Source: Butyrivibrio fibrisolvens 16/4
GTDB taxonomy: Bacteria > Bacillota > Clostridia > Lachnospirales > Lachnospiraceae
NCBI GenBank assembly: GCA_000209815.1
Contig: FP929036.1
Coordinates: forward strand, 477,340 to 541,339
Reading direction: 5' to 3'
DNA length: 64,000 nt
Shown: piece after piece, positions 49,587-57,849 of the stretch
Layout: each line of letters opens with the position of its first letter
Position numbering within the stretch: position 1 is the stretch's first letter
The notes under the pieces: generated by a model
The model's database searches: none
What the model was told of the DNA's origin: nothing
Seen by the model: only the letters and a program-made list of their open reading frames with translations
Position numbers and translations under genes: made by a program

Positions 49587-50339
49587 CTAATCATCACATA
49601 CTTTTACCGTAGTGTTGCTCACATATTCTTTTGATGGAGTTTTATCTGTGATAATGATGCAGTCATTAATATCTGCAAAGGTCACAGAATTAATCTCATC
49701 AAACTTTGTATGGTCAGCCAAGATGTATGATTTGTATGCATGTCTAATGGCTGCCGTTTTAATCATCGCCTCATCGGCGTCAGGTGTAGTAAAGCCTGCG
49801 TGGACTGAAATACCATTTGTACCCATAAAGGCCTTTGTGAAATGGTACTTGCGAATAAAATCTATGCAATCCGGACCAACCACCGCCTCGGTAGAAGCCT
49901 TTAGTCTGCCGCCAATCATAATAACCTCCAGACCCTTGTCCATAAGAATCTTGGCGTGAACAACACCATTAGTGATGTATTTTGCCTTGTGATTATTAAT
50001 GTATTCAAGCATGGCTAGTGTAGTTGTACCTGCATCAATGTAAACAAAATCGCTGTCCTGAATAAGACCTGCTGCATAGCGGCTGATGTTAACCTTTTCG
50101 TTGACATTCTTCTGAGCCTTTTGCTTTACTGCATCTTCTTTAGTGATAACATCTCTTCCTGAAATGGATGTTGCCCCTCCGAAAACTTTAATGAGCTTTT
50201 TTGCTCGATTAAGCTCGGTAATATCACGACGGATTGTAGCAGCTGATGTGTCCAAAAGCTCTACCAGCTCATTGACAGAAACCGCCTTTTTTTCGTTTAC
50301 TATTTCAATTATTCGTGCCCTTCTCTCTTCTGTTAGCAT
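49587..50339 (-). CDS. fruR: DeoR-family regulator of the fructose operon
   Basis: A 250-residue repressor. The N-terminal winged helix is RIIEIVNEKKAVSVNELVELLDTSAATIRRDITEL. The C-terminal sensor domain has the phosphosugar-binding IDAGTTTLAMLEYI and MIGGRLKASTEAVVGP. Fructose-1-phosphate is the expected inducer. First gene of the operon, with a phased repeat array in front of it, so autoregulation is likely. Confidence 0.92.
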   Translation of the reverse strand: MLTEERRARIIEIVNEKKAVSVNELVELLDTSAATIRRDITELNRAKKLIKVFGGATSISGRDVITKEDAVKQKAQKNVNEKVNISRYAAGLIQDSDFVYIDAGTTTLAMLEYINNHKAKYITNGVVHAKILMDKGLEVIMIGGRLKASTEAVVGPDCIDFIRKYHFTKAFMGTNGISVHAGFTTPDADEAMIKTAAIRHAYKSYILADHTKFDEINSVTFADINDCIIITDKTPSKEYVSNTTVKVCDD

Positions 50340-50402
50340 TTACCCACCCCTGAGCATTTCTGCTCGAATATGATTATTATAATCAGAATATAACATTAGT
50401 TT

Positions 50403-50448
50403 TATTCAATATCAATCACATCTAATCATATTCAATCACGAATAATCA
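50403..50448 (-). promoter_or_regulatory. Five phased half-sites upstream of fruR (putative FruR operator)
   Basis: On the minus strand five 6-bp units, TGATTA, TGATTG, TGATTA, TGATTG and TGAATA, start at exact 10-bp steps (plus-strand positions 50443, 50433, 50423, 50413, 50403). The spacing is one helical turn, so all units face one side of DNA. The array overlaps a plausible -35 (TTGATA), with TATATT 17 bases downstream, as expected for a repressor site. Confidence 0.7.
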
Positions 50449-50491
50449 AATTCTGTCACTTTACACATTTTTGGGGTATGTTTTTTGTTAA

Positions 50492-53400
50492 CTATTGCTC
50501 CTTTTTATGCTGTTCTTTCTCCGCATACATTCCCTTATCCGCTGCATCCAAACAGTCTCTTAAGTTCCCATAGTCAGAGTAAATTGCCATTCCGATAGAA
50601 AGCTGTACCGTAATAGAAACCCTGGCCATCTGATTAGCGCGATTTAATTCAGCTAGTATTTCAAATTTTATGCTTTCCAGTTCAGCTTCGTTTTTGTGTT
50701 GATGAAGAATAACAAATTCATCACCGCCTAAACGAAATACTACGCTATTTTCAGATGCAACCTGCTTCAGGATATGACTTATTTTCGTCAGTACTATATC
50801 TCCATAGTCGTGGCCATATAAATCATTGATCTGCTTGAATTTATCAATGTCAATCATCAGTAATGCAAAATCAGTTTTGTCTGTTTTATACTGATTCATG
50901 AATTTTTCTACTATCTCTGAAAAAGCACGGCGATTGTATAATCCTGTAAGAGCATCTGTCATAGTAAGCAATTCTAGCTTCTCTTGTTCCTTTAGCTCAT
51001 CTGTGACATCCTTGAAATAACCCACCAATCCTACTATTTTTCTATCTACTACATATGGCTGTTTGCTGGCAGCTATCTTTCTTACCTTACCTTTTACAAT
51101 GCACTCACCGCGCACATTTTCTATGGTTTTTCCGTTATTTATGACGTCTAGCTCATCTTTTTAAAGGCATCCGGATTAATATGCCATCCCATATCCTCAT
51201 CAGTTTTTCCTATTATTTCCTGTACTGACTGGAAGCCATAATAGTCAAGAAACATTTGGTTTGCACCAAGGAATCTTCTCTCTTTATCCTTCCAGAAAAC
51301 GCCTACCGGAATCAGCTGTAAGATGTTTTCAAATGTAGGATTAATTCTTTTAGCAATCTCAGTGTTTGTATTATCTGTGCTTCTACGCCTCTGGGTCTGG
51401 CTATTTGACATACGTCTGGCTATTTCAGTAGGAGCCTCGTTTACACAGCAAAGAAGACAATCATTATTTTCAAAATGCATTATAGAAAGGGTTACCATCT
51501 TCCAGACATAATTGTGTCTCGAGTCTAGAATCCTGTAAAATCCAACTGTTGCGCCGCAAGGTTCTTCTGCAATTCTTTGTTCTATGGTGTCCATATCGAA
51601 CATCTGCCTGAAATATACCCTGTCATCTTCATGAACCAGTTTCTCGCATATTCCGTTTATAATATCCGATGATTTTCTTTTTCCTTCATCAAACTCCTTG
51701 TAAATACGGCTGTCACTCAAATATATATTTTCATAGAAATCATCATGTATTCCAAATAAATCCACGCTCTCATATATAGAAAACAGGGAGCGGCTAATCG
51801 CTGTAATTCTATTATCATAATTTGAATTTCTAAAGCGTGACAACAGTCTGAATGAAATCATATAGGCATCTCGGACATCGCCTTTAGATCCACCCATGTG
51901 ACGAACTCTCATATTTACAATTCGTCCATTGTTTATGTAGTCCATACTCTCTGATTTGTGCTCTTCTTTACTATGGGCACATATATCTAAAAAGTGATGA
52001 TATTGTAGCCATCGAGTATGTTCCCTATTTAGCATAAGCTCAACATCAGCCTCACCCTTATACCCAAAGAGACTTATGGTATTCAAAAATTCTTCGTTAG
52101 TATATTTAAAACTCCAAACACCAGCTTCGTGCACCACTACCGCAAGAGGAAGCGCACTGTCATCATCTGGATGTTCAACATTTTGCAGAGGATTCTGTCT
52201 TAAAATATCAATCTTTCCGATTTCATCATTAAAAAGACGTTCCTCATAGGTCTCCAATGTTCTTCCGTTCTTTTTAATACTATCCAGACCTTCCAAATAT
52301 GGCATTGGCTTTGCAATTAGGTATCCCTGTATCATTTCGCACCCAATGCTCTTCATAAAATCAAACTGCTCCTGAGTCTCCACGCCTTCGATTAATGTGT
52401 GGGCGCCAAGGTTTTTTATCAGGGAAACCATATGCTTAAGAATGATTTTGCTATTTTCAGATACCTCAAAATCTTTTAGAAAATCCATATCGATTTTTAC
52501 CAGGTCAAACTGGTATGTCTTTAAAAGATTAAGCGAAGAATAACCGCTGCCGAAATCATCCATCCATACTTCATAGCCATTCTGACGAAGCTTGGTAACC
52601 TGATGCATAATATTTTCCGTATTTTCCATCAGAGCGCTTTCCGTAATCTCTAAATGGAATAAGTTTTTAGGGCATCTATACTGGCGAATCTTTTCCTCAA
52701 AAAACTCTGGTAGATTCATAACCTCAAAATCAATTCTTGATAGGTTTATAGAAACGGGAACAGCCGGCATCTTCCCCTCAACCTCGTTATGATATCGAGA
52801 AAATACTTCATCGATTACAAACATATCTATCTTATGAATCAGTCTGTATTCCTCCAGAACTGGAATAAATTCATTTGGGTACACAACGCCCTTTATTGGA
52901 TCCTGCCAGCGTACCAATGCCTCCCAGGCGCAAACCTCCCCTGTAAAGGAGCGTACTATCGGCTGATAATAGACCTTGATATATCGCTTCGCAATGGCCT
53001 CATCCAATCTATCCAGTATATCCTGCTTACGCTGAAGACTTCCTCCCAATTCCTTATCGTAAACACGATAACCAACATCGTATTTTTCTTAATGCTAATA
53101 CAGGCCATACGAGCTTTATCGCAGCATTTAATTACATCCTTCTCCTCACCGTCATAGATGTAAATGCCAGCCTTCAGCTCGATACTGGCGCTTTTTCTTA
53201 TTAATTTAATTCTCTCGCGAACAGATTTTATTGTTTGAATAACCTGAATTGTATTGACACAGGCCACAAAATGGTCACCTGTGAAATGGGCGAGCAACTG
53301 GCCTTCAAATTCGTCTTTTAGAATATATGCAATGGATACTAATAGTTCGTCACCTATCTCATATCCATAGTTTGCATTAAAGATTTTAAAATTTTCTACA

Positions 53401-53537
53401 TCAAAGAAAATAAATGCATACTCCTGCCCATAATGAGCAGTATCTATCAAATTTTGGGCGCAAACAAAGAAGGTCTGCTTGTCCAACAAACCGGTCAGTT
53501 CATCTGTAGACATTCTGACTTCTCGAAAGTCCCCCAT
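50492..53537 (-). CDS. GGDEF-EAL-PAS-GGDEF cyclic-di-GMP protein (frame broken twice)
   Basis: 1015 aa after repair. Order: degenerate GGDEF (about 1-165; HFTGDHFVACV instead of GGDEF), EAL (about 175-420; EALVRW, LEITESALM, MDDFGSGYSSLN all intact), two PAS-like regions (about 430-700 and 720-830), then an intact GGDEF (RLGGDEFVILHQ, about 840-1010). No membrane helix, so cytoplasmic. Breaks: T5 run at 53083-53087, where six bases give SIKKKYDVGYRVYDKELGG, and T5 run at 51158-51162, where six give DAFKKDELDVINNGKTIENV. The protein may both make and degrade c-di-GMP. It is preceded by an unusual structured leader. Confidence 0.88.
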
Positions 53538-53649
53538 AAGTTTTATCCCCTAATACTTCCATTCTGAGTCATTTCATTTTATCATTCAAAAGTGAACGTT
53601 CTATCAAGTAATTGTGAATTAGTTTGGGCTTGGACGTAAAATGAGCTGC

Positions 53650-53858
53650 CTCCCGATTCCGGTTTGTAATCGAAAAGCAGCTCCTAAGCGAAAACTGTAG
53701 CAATCATTATTTAGTTCCTTTCTGCTGAATCATCATTCAAAGTTACATTCCCTTCGCATCACCCGATAAGACCTTTGCCAAACCTGATAACGGAGAATTG
53801 GTCCGCTTGCTTTGATGGACAATTCTGTTTTTGTTTTGTTACTTTTATTATCGGATGA
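53650..53858 (-). other. Structured leader or non-coding RNA region, unassigned
   Basis: The gap between the GGDEF-EAL gene (start 53537) and the XRE gene holds no gene but strong structure. On the minus strand CATCATCCGATAA (53841-53853) pairs over 13 positions, one G-U, with TTATCGGGTGATG (53758-53770), enclosing a second hairpin (AGAATTGTCC / GGACCAATTCT). Further down are a possible 7-codon frame (ATG at 53705-53707, after AAAGGAA) and a GAGCTGC/GCAGCTC hairpin (53643-53683) with no clear T tract. I recognise no known riboswitch consensus. Confidence 0.5.
53794..53838 (+). terminator. Plus-strand terminator-like hairpin inside the leader region
   Basis: AGAATTGGTCC and GGACAATTCT pair with one bulge, and are followed on the plus strand by GTTTTTGTTTTG. 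There is no plus-strand gene nearby to terminate, so it may end an antisense or small RNA, or be part of the minus-strand structure. Confidence 0.45.
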
Positions 53859-53900
53859 TGAGGTGGAAAGTTTATATGTAACGGAAATATTTTTTATTAC

Positions 53901-54240
53901 TTACTTTTCTCCTAACAAAAACTTAGCATAGGACAATAGATGTTTTTGTTTTCTTTATCTGCAGCACGGAATAATTCAACAACCTGACTTTCCTCTTCTG
54001 AAAGGTAATATCTATATTTACCTTCACCTTTTTCTGTTTCGTCTAGCTCAAACAATTCTGAAGATGAAATATTTAATACTCTGCAAATCGCGGGAATTTT
54101 GTCTGCACCCGGGTTAAATTTTTTATGCTTCCAATCACTAATGGTGCTCTCAGAAATGCCTGTAAGAGCAGAAAATTCCTTCTGAGTCATTCCCTTCGCC
54201 TGCAATAATTCAAATATTTTTCATAAACCTGTTTTTGCAT
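53901..54240 (-). CDS. XRE-family helix-turn-helix regulator (frame broken twice)
   Basis: A 113-residue DNA-binding protein after repair. The helix-turn-helix is clear: GMTQKEFSALTGISESTISDWKHKKFNPGADKIPAICRVL. The repaired N-terminus is MQKQVYEKIFELLQAKG from ATG 54240, with AAGGA upstream, requiring one base more in the T5 run at 54217-54221. The repaired C-terminus is KENKKHLLSYAKFLLGEK, requiring one base more in the T5 run at 53943-53947. Without these changes the gene has no ATG start and a shortened, unnatural tail. Targets unknown. Confidence 0.8.
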
Positions 54241-54301
54241 ATAGGATTCCTTCTGATATCTCTTTTTAATGATTCCTATTATAGCGTAAAAACACATTAT
54301 A

Positions 54302-54794
54302 TTACCAATTAACTGACAAGTTTTTATTTAATTGATACCAATTTTTAGAACCGCCAAGTGCAAGCCATAACCTTCCATCTTCATTAAGGAGAATGTTTTT
54401 ATCATCTATGATTGTTTGTCCTAGCAATACACTAAGAGACTCAAGAAGTATTAAAAGCTCCTGCGAATTACTGTATTTGAACTTTTTTGCAAATAAATCG
54501 ATATCAGAAGCCATCCCATTTTTCTCACAATATTCTGCCAGTTCTTTTACAGTCCTAACGTTTTTATCGCTAATATATTTTAAATAAAAGCTAACCTCTT
54601 CATCGGCAGGCAAAAAGAAGTACTAAATATTCCTCCAGTCAACTCATAATGATCAATATCAAGGAATTTATCGAATTTAACCAAATAGATTTACCTGATT
54701 TACGTGGGCCACATAGGTTAACGTTTCTACAATATAATGATTGCAGATATTCTTCACTAAATACACTTTTCATAATCATTCCTGGTTTACTCAT
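54302..54794 (-). pseudogene. Remnant of a P-loop ATPase gene
   Basis: From ATG 54794 (GGAGAA upstream) the reading gives MSKPGMIMKSVFSEEYLQSLY and then a P-loop, NLCGPRKSGKSIWLN, before a frame break. Another frame then gives KFDKFLDIDHYELTGGIF. A third frame supplies a 100-residue helical C-terminus (SFYLKYISDKNVRTVKELAEYC, FAKKFKYSNSQELLILLESLS, NILLNEDGRLWLALGG). The A5 run at 54612-54616 explains one break; the other is less clean. The ATPase core after the P-loop is much too short, so this is a decayed, internally deleted gene. Confidence 0.55.
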
Positions 54795-54849
54795 TTCTCC
54801 TATATAATTTTCTATATCCGATATATCGGATTGTTTTTAAAAATAAAAA

Positions 54850-54865
54850 CACCTTCCTATAGGTG
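54850..54865 (-). terminator. Terminator of the toxin-antitoxin pair
   Basis: On the minus strand CACCT, ATAGGA and AGGTG form a short stem followed by TTTTTATTTTT, 10 bases after the toxin stop. Confidence 0.65.
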
Positions 54866-54875
54866 CACCATCCCA

Positions 54876-55292
54876 CTACATTTCATTTGCAATCATATCT
54901 ATCATTTGTCTAGGAGTTAAGACATATCTCTTTTCCGGAAAATGTTTTATATTACCAGTTACAAGCTTTGCATCAAACTCCTCTCGCGCTTTCATTGTTA
55001 CTTCATAAAAAACTATATCTTTAGGATCAACAAAATAATCATCTACCGGCTTTCCTGATAGCTCAATTCCATAATCCTTTATACCTTTTACAATATTCTC
55101 AATTTCATACTCGTAAATACCAAACTTTGGTCGCCTCAAAACCTCCTCATACTCAGTTATAATCTGATTATTATATATTGGAACAATTTTACCAGTAAAA
55201 ACCAATTCCACCATTGTCCCTGGAATTGAATTCATTTTTAGTAATGCAGATACAACCACATTGGTATCTATAACAGCGTAGTACTTATTCAT
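54876..55292 (-). CDS. PIN-domain putative toxin ribonuclease
   Basis: A 138-residue PIN-fold protein. The acidic residues expected for metal binding are in place: Asp9 in AVIDTNVVVSALL, Glu47 in ITEYEEVL and Asp89/Asp92 in VDPKDIVF, with the TGN motif (VTGNIKHFP). It resembles the PF13470-type subgroup of toxins that cut RNA. It overlaps the antitoxin gene by 4 bases (ATGA), the usual coupled arrangement. Single-copy target unknown. Confidence 0.85.
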   Translation of the reverse strand: MNKYYAVIDTNVVVSALLKMNSIPGTMVELVFTGKIVPIYNNQIITEYEEVLRRPKFGIYEYEIENIVKGIKDYGIELSGKPVDDYFVDPKDIVFYEVTMKAREEFDAKLVTGNIKHFPEKRYVLTPRQMIDMIANEM

Positions 55293-55576
55293 TTATTCCG
55301 ACGTACCTCCTGAATCTCAGCATTAATCTCTTCCAATGACATATCTGCAATTCCATTTTCTTCCGCGCGTCTACTAATGTCTCGCATTGTTCGAAGTGCC
55401 TTATTTTCTTCAATTTCATCAACATTCATACTAAATGGTATTCCATTCTCAGAAATAAGACGAGACAAACACATTCTTAAATATGCTTGCAAATTAATTC
55501 CAAGCTTTTCACATATCTTTATTGCCTCTATCTTTTCAATATCATCAGCGCGAAATTGAATTAATGTACTAGCCAT
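55289..55576 (-). CDS. RelB/DinJ-type antitoxin
   Basis: A 95-residue protein. The N-terminal ribbon-helix-helix is TLIQFRADDIEKIEAIKICEKLGINLQAYLRMCLSRLI, typical of RelB/DinJ. The charged C-terminal half (EENKALRTMRDISRRAEENGIADMSLEEINAEIQEVRR) should wrap the toxin. The gene has AGGAG upstream and precedes the toxin, as is usual. Partner type is unusual: DinJ antitoxins commonly pair with YafQ/RelE toxins rather than PIN proteins. Confidence 0.85.
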   Translation of the reverse strand: MASTLIQFRADDIEKIEAIKICEKLGINLQAYLRMCLSRLISENGIPFSMNVDEIEENKALRTMRDISRRAEENGIADMSLEEINAEIQEVRRNK

Positions 55577-55646
55577 AATTGATCTCCTTTCATTTATTTC
55601 TATATAATCACTATATCACCATTTGAAATCATCTGCAATCATTTGA

Positions 55647-56240
55647 TTACACTTCCGCAAAACATTTTGCCCCAAAATCTTCAAATTGCACCCAGTAATT
55701 ATCCAGATGATTATTCCCATTATTCTTTCTAATATAAAGATCGAAGTCCATCTTGTCCATTCCTAGCGCACGAAGATGCTCGCGGTAAAACATGCAACCT
55801 TCCCGCATGGTTCGACGCTGAAAAAACTGATTGAAGCTGCCATAGGATACACCAAGCTTTGCCAATTCCCAAGGATACAGTTGTCCCTTGCTTAGGTCCT
55901 CAGCTTTAATAAGCTCTCGCTCTTTTATTTCAAAATCTATCAGTGGAGTGTCTATGTAATATAAGATTCCTTTAAGATTATTGATTAATCTAACTTCTGC
56001 CATAGCTGCTTCGAAAGTACGATAGTTATCACGATAATAATCGTGCTCAAACAATCCCATACCGTTATCGAAAATTAAAGGTATCTGATATTCTCCGTTG
56101 AGCGAATTATAGAATAATCCAAAGTTTCTAGTATGCCTATCCACATTACCAATCAAGCAGTCTAATACCGCTAGATTCAGCATATATCGCTCAGCTTCCC
56201 CATGGGACTTTACGCAAAAGGAATTAGATAAACAAATCAT
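55647..56240 (-). CDS. HipA-like kinase C-lobe, N-terminally truncated
   Basis: A 197-residue fragment of a HipA/CtkA-type kinase. The catalytic loop LDCLIGNVDRHTRNFGLFYN and the metal-binding IPLIFDNGMGLFEH are intact, as is the following helical C-lobe. The N-lobe with the ATP-binding glycine loop is missing; the first residues (MICLSNSF) lie in the tail of the neighbouring ATPase gene, which ends 17 bases inside this frame. A complete HipA is 300-440 aa. It looks truncated by insertion or deletion; activity is doubtful. Confidence 0.65.
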   Translation of the reverse strand: MICLSNSFCVKSHGEAERYMLNLAVLDCLIGNVDRHTRNFGLFYNSLNGEYQIPLIFDNGMGLFEHDYYRDNYRTFEAAMAEVRLINNLKGILYYIDTPLIDFEIKERELIKAEDLSKGQLYPWELAKLGVSYGSFNQFFQRRTMREGCMFYREHLRALGMDKMDFDLYIRKNNGNNHLDNYWVQFEDFGAKCFAEV

Positions 56241-57641
56241 CTAAAGTAATCACAGCCTGTATATTTCCTGAATAGCTGTTATTTACCATTCCATAGGTAG
56301 TTACCAATGTAGGATAAATTGCATATTTAGTCTTTGTCGCCTTTTGAAAATCTTGGATTTTCTCCCTAATATCAGAATCCACTTCTGCTGTTACAGTGTA
56401 ATCAGTATTTGAATACTTCATTTCGCAAAGATTTATTACCTGATCCTTTCTTACAATCAGCAAATCAATCTGCGCACCTTTTATTCCTTTATCTGCGTCT
56501 GCCTTGCAATACCAAGAATTTACTTCTGTCTGGACACCAGAAATCCCAAGCTTTTGCTTCATCTGATTTACATGCTCCAAACAAACTCTTTCAAAAGCTA
56601 AACCCTGCCAAGTATTTATTGAAGGCGTATTTATTTGATTTGTCCAAAAATGCTCATCTGTTGGTTTACTAGAAAGAAACTGATAATAAAATAATGTGTA
56701 ATTATCAATGAGCTGATAGACAGCATTTTTCTTTTTCATACCATACGCATCATATTTTCTTATGAATCCACAGCTTTCCAACTCTTCGAGTCTGGTGGTC
56801 AGTTCCCCCGAATTAGCAAGACCAGAATTCTTTATAATTTCCTCACGGGTCATACCAACCTTTTTAGTGGCCAGCGCGCTAATGATTTTGATGTAGTTTT
56901 CTGGATTTTTAAAAATAGAGGCATATAAATATTTGAATTCATCGACCAATGGTGCATTTTTTGCAAATAAAATCTGATCAATATTCTGCTGTATGCTTAA
57001 CCCCTTCTCAAGAAATCCCCAATAAAAAGGTATTCCTCCAAAGACCATGTAATAATGCAAAATCTGGTTTCTTGTGAAAGCCATACCTTTTGATTTCACA
57101 TATTCTTCGCACTCAGCCAAAGAAAAGCTTTCCAGATGTATCTGCTCTGTCAATCTGTTATAAAGCCCACCTTTGTTGTGCACTACCTTTGATAACATCC
57201 AAGAAGTAGCGGATGCGCATACAATAAGAACAACATCTCTTCGTGCTGAAGCCCACCCATTCCAGAAATTCTCCAAAGCCACCATCAAATCACTATTCTG
57301 TGTATCCATCCATGATAGCTCATCAATAAAAATAATCTTCTTTTTCTCGGATGACGAACGAATTACATCCTTTAAATCTTCAAAAGCTTCAAGCCAATTC
57401 TTACGTTTTTTGTTGGATTTCCTCCAGCATCCCTTATTGAAGCCTCAAATGCAAAGAGCTGTTCCTTCAATCCCCCCTCTGACAGTCCAGAATGCTGAAA
57501 TGTAAACCTATAATTAAAGACTTCTCTTATAAGGAAAGTCTTTCCTATTCTTCTACGTCCGTAAATGGCTACAAAATGAGAATAATCATCCTGAATTGTG
57601 CTGTTTAGAATATCGATTTCTTGTTTTCTTCCAATTATCAT
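56224..57641 (-). CDS. ATPase of the ATPase_2/DUF234 type with nuclease-like tail (frame broken once)
   Basis: 472 aa after repair. The N-terminal P-loop domain (ATPase_2, PF01637) has IYGRRRIGKTFLIREVF and Walker B IIFIDELSWMD. A winged-helix region (LTTRLEELESCGFIRKYD-like) follows. The C-terminal DUF234 part has GLAFERVCLEHV, QIDLLIVRKDQVINLCEMKY, which reads as a PD-(D/E)XK nuclease-like core. The frame breaks in the T6 run at 57406-57411; seven bases give NPTKKRKNWLEAFEDLKDVI. I choose ATG 57641 since GGAG lies 9 bases upstream. These proteins are patchily distributed and often sit in mobile or defence-rich DNA. Role unknown. Confidence 0.8.
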
Positions 57642-57645
57642 ATCG

Positions 57646-57664
57646 TTCAACTCCGCTTAATCTC
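57646..57664 (-). repeat. 19-bp repeat, copy 1, over the ATPase ribosome-binding site
   Basis: GAGATTAAGCGGAGTTGAA on the minus strand, identical to two upstream copies. It includes the GGAG ribosome site of the ATPase gene and ends 4 bases before the chosen ATG. Confidence 0.85.
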
Positions 57665-57687
57665 ATTATTTTAATGTCTTTAAGCTA

Positions 57688-57716
57688 ATTCTAACACCGT
57701 TTTTTATCCATTTCAA
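57688..57716 (-). promoter_or_regulatory. Promoter of the ATPase-nuclease gene
   Basis: On the minus strand -35 TTGAAA (57711-57716), a 17-base spacer and -10 TAGAAT (57688-57693). It lies between repeat copy 1 and copies 2/3, so all three repeats frame it. Confidence 0.7.
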
Positions 57717-57728
57717 CCGTAAATGCGC

Positions 57729-57776
57729 TTCAACTCCGCTTAATCTCGTTTTACGTGGAGATTAAGCGGAGTTGAA
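57729..57776. repeat. Perfect 19-bp inverted repeat (copies 2 and 3)
   Basis: 57729-57747 and 57758-57776 are perfect reverse complements (GAGATTAAGCGGAGTTGAA unit) with a 10-bp spacer. No T tract follows on either strand, so it is not a plain terminator. It lies upstream of the -35 of the ATPase gene. Confidence 0.85.
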
Positions 57777-57849
57777 TGGTTTGAAATTTTGTTTTTTTAT
57801 AAACGCCTTTTGAGGACCAGTCAATATGTACATCTTCGACATCAATAAA

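Noticed and set aside
50403-50448. Short tandem repeat or CRISPR-like array
   Set aside because: Units of 6 bp at 10-bp phase overlapping a promoter are typical of a repressor array.
53538-53900. Known c-di-GMP-I (GEMM) riboswitch before the GGDEF-EAL gene
   Set aside because: The segment has GGCAAAGG-like bases but lacks the conserved GEMM core and tetraloop/receptor order, so it is reported only as an unassigned structure.
57646-57776. Minimal CRISPR array from three 19-bp repeats
   Set aside because: One copy is inverted, spacers are 10 and 64 bp, and there are no cas genes; operator or hairpin function fits better.
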